This document shows, in pieces, positions 51,125 through 59,277 of a stretch of 64,000 nt of DNA. The notes below the pieces were generated by a model. That model searched no databases. It saw only the letters and a list, made by a program, of their open reading frames with translations, and was not told the origin of the DNA. Positions within the stretch are counted from its first letter, which is position 1. Each line of letters starts with the position of its first letter. A program made the translations under genes and the position numbers. The stretch covers positions 992,001-1,056,000 of the forward strand of contig NZ_JAATJN010000001.1 in assembly GCF_011927955.1 (NCBI RefSeq), given 5' to 3'. Origin of the DNA: Brevibacterium marinum. Lineage in GTDB: Bacteria > Actinomycetota > Actinomycetes > Actinomycetales > Brevibacteriaceae.

Positions 51125-51220
51125 TTAACGATAATGACATCAATAAGTGTCAAACACAATGAAACAAGCAGAAAATATATCTAAAACGTCGTCAGGTCCC
51201 AAACGATCCGCGATCAACAA

Positions 51221-51298
51221 ACCGCCGAGAGCGGACCGCGGCTGCGGAGGGCGACTTCAGGGAGTCCGCCCCCGGCGGTGCGATCCGCTCTCGGCGGT
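51221..51298. repeat. 78-base hairpin element with perfect 15-base arms
   Basis: ACCGCCGAGAGCGGA (51221-51235) is fully complementary to 51284-51298. The 48-base loop contains copy 2 of the 17-base direct repeat (51250-51266), which itself forms GGGCGACT/AGTC-CGCCC. It lies upstream of the nuclease-like gene and downstream of the DLH gene (both minus strand). Confidence 0.8.
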
Positions 51299-51301
51299 GG
51301 G

Positions 51302-51355
51302 GGCGCCCTCGGCGCCCTCGGCGCCCTCGGCGCCCTGGGCGCCCTCGGCGCCCTG
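51302..51355. repeat. 9-base tandem repeat, six copies
   Basis: GGCGCCCTC or GGCGCCCTG six times in a row, ending 15 bases before the stop codon of the minus-strand DLH gene at 51371. Confidence 0.9.
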
Positions 51356-51370
51356 GGCGTGAGGGGAGTT

Positions 51371-51940
51371 TCAGACTCGTTCGAGGAACGCCAGGGTGCG
51401 GTCGAAGAGCAGTTCGGCGCTGTCCTCCCGGTAGTCGTCGACCAGCTGGTCGCTGAACAGATGGGTCGCGCCCGGGTAGAGGAAATACTCTGCCTGAGCC
51501 CCTGCGCGTGCGGCCGACTCGATCAGGGTCTCCGGGGCGCCGGCGTCACGCCAGACGTCGTCGACGGAGAAGTGGATCTGGACGGGAACATTCTCCTGCC
51601 ACCGCGTCGGTTTGGGGAAGCCACCGCCATGGAGGAGGAGCGCACCGCGTGCACGCGGATCGTTCTTCCCCATCTGCTGGGCGATGCCGGCACCCAGCGA
51701 CAGACCGGCGAACACGATCTCATCCGGCAGGTCGGCGCAGGCCGCGCTCACGCGGTCGACGAGTTGTGAGAATCCGACCTCCTGCGAGTGGCCGACCCCG
51801 GTCTCGGCGGTCGTGAATGTCTGCCCTTCGTAGAAGTCGAGGGCGAACACCGTATGCCCAGCAGCGGTGTAGCGATCTGCTATCGCATCGATGCCGGGTG
51901 TCTTGCCCAGTGCGGAATGGAGCAGAACGAGGTTTGCCAT
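51371..51940 (-). CDS. Dienelactone hydrolase-family protein
   Basis: 189 aa. Small alpha/beta hydrolase: LVLLHSALGKTPGI at the N-terminus, nucleophile elbow AGLSLGAG with Ser (most DLH enzymes have Cys), acid in SVDDVWRD and base in YPGATHLFSD. The Ser nucleophile and short length fit the DLH-like subgroup common in actinobacteria with unknown substrates. ACAGGAGAC before ATG 51940 fixes the start; the frame upstream to 52258 is an overlap artefact. Confidence 0.83.
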   Translation of the reverse strand: MANLVLLHSALGKTPGIDAIADRYTAAGHTVFALDFYEGQTFTTAETGVGHSQEVGFSQLVDRVSAACADLPDEIVFAGLSLGAGIAQQMGKNDPRARGALLLHGGGFPKPTRWQENVPVQIHFSVDDVWRDAGAPETLIESAARAGAQAEYFLYPGATHLFSDQLVDDYREDSAELLFDRTLAFLERV

Positions 51941-52076
51941 GGCTGTCTCCTGTCGGGACTGGTGCTGCGTGCGTATCGGCGCCTGGCCCGGGCGTACCGC
52001 TCGGCCGGGGCGCCTCTGCTGCTGGGGCAGTGGCCGGAATTGGCCCAGGGGCCGAGACCGTGGAGCCGGAACCGCC

Positions 52077-53642
52077 TCAGCGGCTGTGGCCCTGCGGGAT
52101 GGCGAAAGAATCGGCCTGCGCCGTCTCCCAGTCCGCGGCCCAGTCGTCCGGGGCGCCGGCGAGCAGCTCGCCGGGTTCGAGCCAGTCGTAGAGTCGGGCG
52201 TAGGACCACGATTCAGACTCCGAGACGTTGCGGCGCAGCATCGTCGGTTCCAACTCATCCGGATTCGTCACGCCCATCGACGCCATCAGACGCACCGCCT
52301 CGGCGACGGTGCCGTCATGGTAGTTCTTCACTCGGGCCGACTTGTCGGGGACGTCGACGGCGCGAGCCCGGCGAGGATCCTGCGTGGCCACGCCGACCGG
52401 GCATTTGCCTGTGTGGCAGACCTGAGCCTGAATGCAGCCGACGGCCATCATCATCGCGCGAGCCGCCAGCGTGAAGTCGGCACCCTGGATGAGCCGCTTG
52501 ACGATGTCGGAGCCGGCAGCGATCTTCCCTGCCGCGCCGACCCTGATGCGATCGCGCAGGCCCGCGCCCGTGAGTGCATTGTGCACGATCATCAGGCCCT
52601 GGGTCAGCGGGAGGCCGACATGGTTCTCGAATTCGAGCGGCGCAGCGCCGGTGCCGCCCTCGGAGCCGTCGACGATGATGAAGTCGGGGGTGATTCCCGT
52701 TTCGACCATCGCCTTGCAGATGGAGAGGAATTCGGTGCGGGAACCGACGCAGAGCTTGAAACCGGCAGGCTTGCCGCCGGAGAGCTCGCGCATCTGCTCG
52801 ATGAAGTGGAGGAGCTCGACCGGCGTCGAAAACACACGGTGGTTCGGGGGACTGACGCAGGTCTTGCCGACGGGGATGCCGCGGATCTCTGCGATCTCCT
52901 CGGTGACCTTCGGCCCGGGCAGGACGCCGCCGATGCCGGGCTTGGCACCCTGAGAGAGCTTGAGCGAGACCATCTTGACCTGCGGGTCCTGTGCCTTCTT
53001 CGCGAAGACCTCCGGATCGAATTCACCCTCGGGGGTTCTGGCACCGAAGTATCCTGTGCCCAGCTCCCAGATCAGGTCGCCGCCGGATTCACGATGGTAG
53101 GGCGAGATCGAGCCTTCACCGGTGTCCTGGGCGAAGCCGCCCATGGCGGCACCCTTGTTGAGCGAGCGCACCGCGTTGTCACTGAGCGAACCGAAGCTCA
53201 TGGCCGATACGTTGAGCAGGGAGATGTCGTAGGGCTGCGTGCATTCCGCACCGCCGACACGGACCCGCGGGGGAGTCGGCGAATTCGTGATCGGAACCGT
53301 GGAGTGCATGAGGGCTTCGTAGCCCGTGCGATTGACATCGCGCTCAGTGCCGAAGGCGCGTTCGGAGTGCTTGCCCTTGGCACGTTCGTAGATCGTCGCG
53401 CGAGTGTTGCGGTTGAACGGACGGCCGTCCCAGTTCCGTTCGATGAAGTACTGCTGGATCTCGGGACGAATCGACTCGAGCAGATACCGTGCGTGGCCGG
53501 CGACCGGATAGTTGCGCAGAATCGAATGCTTCTTCTGAGTCACGTCCCAGGCGGCGAGGGCGCCGAGCCCGAGCGCTGAGACGGCTGCGGCGGCCTGGGC
53601 CACCCGCTTTCCTGTCGAATCTCCTCCGAGCTGACCAACCAT
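52077..53642 (-). CDS. FMN-binding glutamate synthase-related protein
   Basis: 521 aa. An N-terminal membrane-like helix (VAQAAAAVSALGLGALAAW), then the GltB central and FMN domains: SAMSFGSLS, KLSQGAKPGIGG, VDGSEGGTGAAPLEF and the 3Fe-4S ligands CIQAQVCHTGKC (C-x5-C-x4-C) followed by PVGVATQDP. The glutaminase domain and the rest of GltB are absent, so it is the stand-alone glutamate synthase-like family and probably not a true GOGAT. GGAAAGGTC precedes ATG 53642. Confidence 0.87.
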   Translation of the reverse strand: MVGQLGGDSTGKRVAQAAAAVSALGLGALAAWDVTQKKHSILRNYPVAGHARYLLESIRPEIQQYFIERNWDGRPFNRNTRATIYERAKGKHSERAFGTERDVNRTGYEALMHSTVPITNSPTPPRVRVGGAECTQPYDISLLNVSAMSFGSLSDNAVRSLNKGAAMGGFAQDTGEGSISPYHRESGGDLIWELGTGYFGARTPEGEFDPEVFAKKAQDPQVKMVSLKLSQGAKPGIGGVLPGPKVTEEIAEIRGIPVGKTCVSPPNHRVFSTPVELLHFIEQMRELSGGKPAGFKLCVGSRTEFLSICKAMVETGITPDFIIVDGSEGGTGAAPLEFENHVGLPLTQGLMIVHNALTGAGLRDRIRVGAAGKIAAGSDIVKRLIQGADFTLAARAMMMAVGCIQAQVCHTGKCPVGVATQDPRRARAVDVPDKSARVKNYHDGTVAEAVRLMASMGVTNPDELEPTMLRRNVSESESWSYARLYDWLEPGELLAGAPDDWAADWETAQADSFAIPQGHSR

Positions 53643-53735
53643 GGGGACCTGACCTTTCCTTGAGCTTCCTCGGTCTGTGCTTGATGCGAGCCTAAACCGA
53701 GAATGCGGGGATTTCAGGAAAGGGTGGACTAAATT

Positions 53736-54161
53736 TCACAACAGCTGTGTCAGCAGTGCCGAGACCAGCTCGTCGAGCTGCAGTGAATAGCCGACGATGA
53801 GGAGGAAGCCCGTGGCGATCCAGGCGACCTCCTTCCACGCGTCGTAACCGCGCAGTCGGCGCCGGTCGCTGCGCAGGCCGCCGGCCATGACGATGACGAG
53901 GTCGACGATCCACCACAGGCCCAGACCGCCGAGGGTCACGAGTTTGAGCGCGCCGGTGGCGTAGCGCCCGGTGTAGAAGCGGTCGGCGCCGAGAAATCCC
54001 AGAGCCAGTGACAGGATCCAGGTGACGAAGAACGAGCGATTTCGGGCCCCCTCCGAGGAGCCGGCCGAGGAGCCGGCCGAGTCCGCGGTCTCCGTCGGCA
54101 GGGACGGGATGGGCGGCAGGTCGAAGGACGAGGTGTCGGGGGACAGGGAGGACACGGACAT
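53736..54161 (-). CDS. TM2-domain membrane protein
   Basis: 141 aa. About 45 disordered Ser/Pro/Glu residues, then the TM2 domain: SFFVTWILSLALGFLGADRFYTGRY and GLGLWWIVDLVIVMAGG, two helices joined by the conserved G.D.FY.G turn. A third helix follows (VAWIATGFLLIVGYSLQL). Function of bacterial TM2 proteins is unknown. AAGGAGATC precedes ATG 54161. Confidence 0.8.
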   Translation of the reverse strand: MSVSSLSPDTSSFDLPPIPSLPTETADSAGSSAGSSEGARNRSFFVTWILSLALGFLGADRFYTGRYATGALKLVTLGGLGLWWIVDLVIVMAGGLRSDRRRLRGYDAWKEVAWIATGFLLIVGYSLQLDELVSALLTQLL

Positions 54162-54276
54162 CGTGGTGATCTCCTTCGGGCTGCCTCCGGTGATCCGAGT
54201 GATCAGTCGCGGAGAGCTGTGGGTGGGTATCAGGTGGGGACCTGAGTACAGCCTAGGAAAGTCATCAACGTCTGCG

Positions 54277-54296
54277 CATTGGGGTTTTCCCCAATG
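54277..54296. promoter_or_regulatory. Operator-like palindrome upstream of the MFS gene
   Basis: CATTGGGG-TTTT-CCCCAATG, perfect 8-bp arms, immediately upstream of CATAGC (54301-54306), the probable -10 of the MFS gene starting at 54315. It occupies the -35 area between divergent genes, a repressor-like position. Confidence 0.55.
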
Positions 54297-54314
54297 TCGG
54301 CATAGCGTGGACCC

Positions 54315-55592
54315 ATGAGTACCGGCGAGCCGAGCGCGACGAGTACTCGGCGAACCGTGATCGCGGTGTTCCTGGCGGGAGTCTCGGTCTTCCTCGTGCT
54401 CTACGAGACGCAGGGCCTCCTCCCCGCCATCCGTGAGGCCTACGGCATCGACACTCCCACCGCGAGTCTGACCGTCTCCGCCACGAACGTGGCCATGGCC
54501 GTCTTCCTCATCCCCTTCTCCGCGCTCGCCCCGCGCATCGGACACGCCCGACAGATCGCCGGCGGAGTGGTGCTCGCTGCTCTCCTCGCGCTCATCATGC
54601 CGTTCATGCCGAGCCCCGAGCTGCTCATCGCCGTGAGGTTCCTCCAGGGTGTGACGATCGCCTCGGTCCCGGCCACCGCGATGGCCTACCTCTCGCTGCG
54701 ACTGCCGCCTGGCGCGCTGCCCGGAGCGATCGGCGTCTACATCGCCGGCAACACGATCGGCGGGCTCTCCTCCCGGCTCCTCACCGGTCTGGCGGCAGAG
54801 ATCCTCGGCTGGCACGGCGGCCTGGCCTTCACCGCCGTCATCTCGCTCGTCTGCGGACTCATCGTCGTCTGGCTGCTCAGGCACGACCTGTTCACCACTT
54901 CGAAGTCCGTGGCCGCGCGGGACTCAGTGACACCGACCGACGAAGCACCGGCGACACAGCAGGTTGCGGCCAAGCACCGGGACCCGGCGAATGCTGAACC
55001 TGTGCAGCCACCTCGGAGGGCGATGATCCCGCTGCGATCGGGACTGTGGCGGATCTACCTCACCGGATTCCTGTGCATGATCGTATTCGGCGGCTCCTTC
55101 ACGATGCTCGGCACCCGGCTGCAGCAGGATCCCTGGCGACTGAGCGAAGGCGCGGTCGCCCTGTTCTTCCTCATCTACCTCGTCGGCACCGTCGTGACCA
55201 CGTACTACGGGCGGCTGGCGACGAAGCTCTCGCGCACTTCGCTGACGCTGATCGGAATGGTCACGGCGCTCGCCGGGGCCGGACTCACCCTCATCGACTC
55301 CCTGACCTGGATCATCATCGGCATGTCGCTGCTCACCGGCGGATTCTTCCTCGGCCACACGGGGGCATCCGCGGCCGCCAGCGCCAAACGAACCGGTGTC
55401 GACTCGACCCGCTCGGCGGCCATCTACCTCACCGTCTACTACCTGGGCACGAGCCTCGGCGCCTGGCTGTCGGCGGTCCTGTTCACCGATTTCGCCTGGT
55501 CGGGCGTGGTCGTCATGTGCATGACCTCGTTGGCCGCGGTGCTGATCTTGACCCTGACCGGAGCTCCGATAGGCTTCAGGAAACGCAACTGA
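54315..55592 (+). CDS. MFS transporter, YnfM-like
   Basis: 425 aa, twelve membrane helices in two halves joined by a loop near residues 200-240 that is polar and disordered. TQGLLPAIREAYGI in helix 1 and RFLQGVTIASVPATAMAYLS in helix 4 are typical of the YnfM/arabinose-efflux branch. Exported compound unknown. ATG 54315 follows CATAGC by eight bases without a Shine-Dalgarno sequence. Confidence 0.85.
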   Translation: MSTGEPSATSTRRTVIAVFLAGVSVFLVLYETQGLLPAIREAYGIDTPTASLTVSATNVAMAVFLIPFSALAPRIGHARQIAGGVVLAALLALIMPFMPSPELLIAVRFLQGVTIASVPATAMAYLSLRLPPGALPGAIGVYIAGNTIGGLSSRLLTGLAAEILGWHGGLAFTAVISLVCGLIVVWLLRHDLFTTSKSVAARDSVTPTDEAPATQQVAAKHRDPANAEPVQPPRRAMIPLRSGLWRIYLTGFLCMIVFGGSFTMLGTRLQQDPWRLSEGAVALFFLIYLVGTVVTTYYGRLATKLSRTSLTLIGMVTALAGAGLTLIDSLTWIIIGMSLLTGGFFLGHTGASAAASAKRTGVDSTRSAAIYLTVYYLGTSLGAWLSAVLFTDFAWSGVVVMCMTSLAAVLILTLTGAPIGFRKRN

Positions 55593-55626
55593 TCAACTGT
55601 TCAGCTTTGGAACCGGAGGCCCTCCC

Positions 55627-56517
55627 ATGCCCCACGCCGCACACGCGAGTCTCACCTATTCGATCGACCAGGGCGTCGCCCATGTGGAGATCGATCGCGC
55701 CGAGAAGCTCAACTCCCTCACCCGAGAGGTGTTCGAGGACCTCGTCGAAGTCGGGCTCGCGCTCAAGGGCTCGCACGAGGTGAGAGCGGTCGTGCTCTCC
55801 GGCCGCGGACGGGCCTTCAGCGCCGGATTGGACTTCACCGAGATGTCGAGGCTCGCCGGTCAGGGCACTCCCACCACCGCCGAGGCGGGGACCGGGTCGA
55901 CGTCGACCGCCGAGGTGGACGCGAAGGCCCCATCATCGGCCGACGACGCTGTCGACGACGTCGACGACGGTGAGCGCCTCGGCGCTGCCCGGGCTTTGGC
56001 GCAGAAGGCCGTGCACGTGTGGTCGCTGATCGAGGTGCCGGTCATCGCCGGTGTCCGCGGGCCGGCCCTCGGCGGGGGAATGCAGATCGCTCTGGGCACC
56101 GACATCCGCATCGCCGGACCCGATGCCAAGCTCTCGCTGATGGAGATCAAATGGGGCATCATCCCCGATATGTGCGGCACCCAGCTTCTGCCGCGACTGG
56201 TCGGGCCCGGAACAGCGAAGAAGCTCATCGCCACGGGCGCGGCCGTCGATGCCCGGGAAGCGCTGCGGATCGGGCTGGTCGAAGAGATCGCCGAGGAGCC
56301 TGTCGAGCGGGCGCTCGAACTCGCGACCGAGATCGCCGGGAAGTCACGCTCGGCACTCGCCTGGGCCAAGAAGCTCGTGGATCTGTCCTACGAGGCCGGC
56401 TTGGCCACGGGGCTCGACGCGGAGCAGGAGGCCCTGGCCTCACTCATCGGAACACCCGAACAGCGCCAGGTCGTCGAAGAGCGCCTGGCGACCATGGCCG
56501 CACGGTCGAAGGGCTGA
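55627..56517 (+). CDS. Enoyl-CoA hydratase/isomerase (crotonase) family
   Basis: 296 aa. Oxyanion-hole segments RAFSAGLDFTEM (residues about 60-72) and VRGPALGGGMQIALGTDIRIA (about 137-157), then LSLMEIKWGIIPDM, where the usual catalytic Glu pair is represented by E in MEIKWG. Between the two segments, residues about 80-118 are an acidic Thr/Ala/Asp-rich insert not typical of the family. CGGAGG supports ATG 55627. Follows the MFS gene by 34 bases and may be co-transcribed. Confidence 0.83.
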   Translation: MPHAAHASLTYSIDQGVAHVEIDRAEKLNSLTREVFEDLVEVGLALKGSHEVRAVVLSGRGRAFSAGLDFTEMSRLAGQGTPTTAEAGTGSTSTAEVDAKAPSSADDAVDDVDDGERLGAARALAQKAVHVWSLIEVPVIAGVRGPALGGGMQIALGTDIRIAGPDAKLSLMEIKWGIIPDMCGTQLLPRLVGPGTAKKLIATGAAVDAREALRIGLVEEIAEEPVERALELATEIAGKSRSALAWAKKLVDLSYEAGLATGLDAEQEALASLIGTPEQRQVVEERLATMAARSKG

Positions 56518-56546
56518 GATCGCCTCAGGCCGACGGTGGGCCCCGA

Positions 56547-57245
56547 TCAGCCGTGTTGGCCTGGAAATTCCGGGCGGACCGGGTCGATGATCCGGTCGAA
56601 CCCGATCACCTCGGCGACGGTCCGGAACGCGGCGAGCTCACGCAGCAGCGTCAGCGTCGGTCGCATGAGCTTGAGCCGCTCCTCGGTCTCGGCGGTCAGG
56701 ATCTCGCTCACCGACATCCACTCGCTCGTGTGAGCTTCCGTGGTCTGGTGGTGGGCCGAGGCCAGCTCGCCGACCGAGAGCACGTAGAAATAGGTGTCGA
56801 AGCGCTTCGGTCGGCCCACCGGGGTCACCCAGTTCGCCCAGGGCTTGAGCCCGGCGGGATCGAGGACTGCGCCCGTCTCCTCCTCGACCTCACGCACAGC
56901 GGTGGCGAGCAGGACGCGCCAACCATCGGCCACCTCGGCGATGGTGGAGTCCTTCCACGCCTGCCGATGGAGATGCGGGTCGGGGACGTGGAGGGACGAC
57001 GCGGTCTGCTCGTCGACGGGATCGACGCGACCGCCGGGGAAGACGACGACGCCGGCGGCGAAGTCCATCGTCGACACCCGATGCTGGACGAAGACCTCGA
57101 GACCGGTGCCGCCGTCGCGGATCATGAGCACGCTGACGGCGGGCTTGACCGGCACGGCCGCCGCATCGGGCACATCGGGACCGCGGCTGGAGGAGTCGGC
57201 GAGGTCCGAACGGTCGGACCCCTCGGGTGAGATATCTCGAATCAC
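56547..57245 (-). CDS. NUDIX hydrolase with split Nudix box
   Basis: 232 aa. VVVFPGGRVDPVDE begins the Nudix box, but about 35 residues intervene before the conserved REVEEETGAVLD, an arrangement seen in the NUDT7/NUDT19-like CoA/acyl-CoA diphosphatase group. The adjacent crotonase fits a CoA-related role, by inference. GTG 57245 follows GAAGG at good distance; GTG 57254 in frame is the alternative. N-terminal 30 residues look disordered. Confidence 0.77.
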   Translation of the reverse strand: MIRDISPEGSDRSDLADSSSRGPDVPDAAAVPVKPAVSVLMIRDGGTGLEVFVQHRVSTMDFAAGVVVFPGGRVDPVDEQTASSLHVPDPHLHRQAWKDSTIAEVADGWRVLLATAVREVEEETGAVLDPAGLKPWANWVTPVGRPKRFDTYFYVLSVGELASAHHQTTEAHTSEWMSVSEILTAETEERLKLMRPTLTLLRELAAFRTVAEVIGFDRIIDPVRPEFPGQHG

Positions 57246-57254
57246 TGTCAGCAC

Positions 57255-57569
57255 CTTCGCTTCTGTCTCTGGGCCCCTTCTGTGTCCGGGCGCTGCCTCC
57301 CATTATGACTCGCACCGCCCAGCCAGCCGGAGGCGGGGTGGCCCGCTGTCGTCATCGGAGCTGGGGACGCGGGCCCGGAATCGGGGCAGAGGCGACGGTC
57401 GGGGCGACCACCAGAGGATTCATGCGGCGGGATACGATGGGTGCTCAGAGGAGAACGACGGTGAACTGCCCAAGGCCTCTTGCACGATGCGTCTTGTGGC
57501 TCGGCACACGTTGTGGCTCGGCACACGGCATCGGGCGCACGGAGGCCCGCAGACCGAAAGAGCATGGAA
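57255..57569 (+). promoter_or_regulatory. 315-base leader region of the cardiolipin synthase gene with 17-base tandem duplication
   Basis: No separate gene accepted. TACGAT (57433-57438) is a likely -10. AGAGGAGA (57447-57454) sits six bases before GTG 57461, a strong translation start that is out of frame with the synthase. TTGTGGCTCGGCACACG is repeated exactly at 57494-57510 and 57511-57527 between that GTG and the synthase start. Confidence 0.6.
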
Positions 57570-59066
57570 GTGAGCGGACTGGAGATCTACCCCTTCTTCA
57601 CGATCGACCAGGCGTGGCCCAATTGGCTGATCTTCACGCTCCTGGCCGTCGACCTGATCATCCGCATCGTCGCTCTGGGCTGGATTCCGCACAACCGCAG
57701 GCCATCGGTCGCTCTCGGGTGGCTGCTCGCGATCTTCCTCATCCCCTATGTCGGGATCCTCGCGTTCCTGCTGCTCGGCTCCTCGAAGCTGCCCAAGAGT
57801 CGGCGGGACAAGCAGATGCTCGTCAACGACATCTTTCGTGGCCAGACGAACGATCAGGCGATCATCGGCGACTCCGCCCACATGCCCGAACCGCTGAGCA
57901 CGGCCGCGCATCTGAACTTCGATCTGGGCGCACTGCCGATGACGCACGGCAACTCCTTCGAGCTGCAGACGGACAATCATGCCTGCATGGACGCGATGGC
58001 CGACCATGTCGACGCGGCGACGACGTTCGTCCACTTCGAGTTCTACATCGTCGCCATCGATGACACGACGAGGCGGCTCTTCGAATCGCTGCTGAGCGCA
58101 CACGAGCGCGGGGTGCATGTGCGGATCCTCATCGATCATCTCGGGTCTTTGGGCTATCCCGGGTACTCGGAGCTGGTCAAGCGGCTCGACGCCTCCGGTG
58201 TGGAATGGCGCAGGGCCCTGCCGATCCGACCGTGGAAGGGCGAGTACCAGCGGCCCGACCTGCGCAACCATCGGAAGATCCTCATCGTCGATGGTGACGT
58301 CGCGTTCACCGGGTCGCAGAACATCATCGACCGGTCCTACAACAAGCGACGCAACCGGCGGAAGGGCTTCCAATGGATGGATCTGTCGCTGAAGTGCACC
58401 GGTCCGGTCGTCGATGAGCTCGACGCCGTGTTCGTCACTGATTGGTACTCGGAGACCGGAGAGTTCTTCGACGAACCCGCGCAGGGCGATCTGCCCGCAC
58501 CGCAGAACGGAGGGATCCAGGCGCAGGTGGTGCCCTCGGGTCCGGGGTTCGAGGACGAGAACAATCTGCGCCTGTTCAACCACCTGATCTACAACGCGAA
58601 CCGCAGCGTCGTCGTCTGCTCACCGTACTTCGTGCCCGATGAGTCGCTCATGCACGCCCTCACGACCGAGGCACGCTCCGGCGTCGATGTTCGCCTGTAT
58701 GTGGGAGAGACCAGCGACCATTGGATCACGCAGCGAGCCCAGCAGTCCTATTACGCCGACCTGGTGCGAGCCGGGGTCCGGATCTTTCTGTACCACGCCC
58801 CGACCGTGCTGCATTCGAAGTTCCTCATGATCGATGACGAGGTCTCGATCATCGGATCCTCGAATATGGACGAACGGTCCTTCGCGATGAATATGGAGGT
58901 CACCATGTTCATCGTCGACCAGGAATTCACGCAGCGGATGTACGACCTCGAAGCGGAGAGGTACACACCGAATTCCGTCGAGCTCGACGCCGAACGGTGG
59001 AACGATCGGTCCCTGCTGAACAAGTACGTGGAGAACGTCGCCCGGCTCACGAGCTCACTGCTCTAG
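57570..59066 (+). CDS. cls: Cardiolipin synthase (phospholipase D family)
   Basis: 498 aa. Two N-terminal membrane helices (PNWLIFTLLAVDLIIRIVAL and LGWLLAIFLIPYVGILAFL) and two HKD motifs: HRKILIVDGDVAFTGS near residue 230 and HSKFLMIDDEVSIIGS near residue 412. It condenses phosphatidylglycerol molecules to cardiolipin, or acts with CDP-diacylglycerol. GTG 57570 has AAAGAG seven bases upstream; ATG 57564 is too close to it. The frame is open back to 57480. Confidence 0.9.
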   Translation: MSGLEIYPFFTIDQAWPNWLIFTLLAVDLIIRIVALGWIPHNRRPSVALGWLLAIFLIPYVGILAFLLLGSSKLPKSRRDKQMLVNDIFRGQTNDQAIIGDSAHMPEPLSTAAHLNFDLGALPMTHGNSFELQTDNHACMDAMADHVDAATTFVHFEFYIVAIDDTTRRLFESLLSAHERGVHVRILIDHLGSLGYPGYSELVKRLDASGVEWRRALPIRPWKGEYQRPDLRNHRKILIVDGDVAFTGSQNIIDRSYNKRRNRRKGFQWMDLSLKCTGPVVDELDAVFVTDWYSETGEFFDEPAQGDLPAPQNGGIQAQVVPSGPGFEDENNLRLFNHLIYNANRSVVVCSPYFVPDESLMHALTTEARSGVDVRLYVGETSDHWITQRAQQSYYADLVRAGVRIFLYHAPTVLHSKFLMIDDEVSIIGSSNMDERSFAMNMEVTMFIVDQEFTQRMYDLEAERYTPNSVELDAERWNDRSLLNKYVENVARLTSSLL

Positions 59067-59083
59067 GGGTGCCGACGGCAGCG

Positions 59084-59131
59084 CTCCCGCACAGACAACG
59101 CTCTGCACAGGCAGTCCTCCCGCACAGACAA
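59084..59131. repeat. 15-base direct repeat after cls
   Basis: CTCCCGCACAGACAA at 59084-59098 and 59117-59131. The beginning (CTCCCGCACA) occurs a third time in the left arm of the adjoining hairpin. Confidence 0.75.
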
Positions 59132-59132
59132 T

Positions 59133-59163
59133 GCTCCCGCACACTGGATCAGTGTGCGGGAGC
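59133..59163. terminator. Bidirectional terminator between cls and the YtxH-like gene
   Basis: GCTCCCGCACACTG (59133-59146), loop GAT, CAGTGTGCGGGAGC (59150-59163): perfect 14-bp stem, near-continuous into A-T beyond. Further imperfect repeats of GGTGACTCGGGCGACC type fill 59210-59277 up to the stop of the next gene. Confidence 0.8.
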
Positions 59164-59277
59164 GTACGGTTCGATGCATGCGACCGCAGGCCGGTCAAAG
59201 GCGACATGCCTGAGCGACTCGGGCGACCCGGTGGCTCGGTGACTCAGTTGACCAGGTGACTCGGGCGACCGGGCGGT

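Noticed and set aside
57461-58063. Separate gene starting at the strong Shine-Dalgarno GTG 57461
   Set aside because: Its frame overlaps cls for about 500 bases with an Arg-rich, unrecognisable product. Kept only as a translation start that may interact with the repeat.
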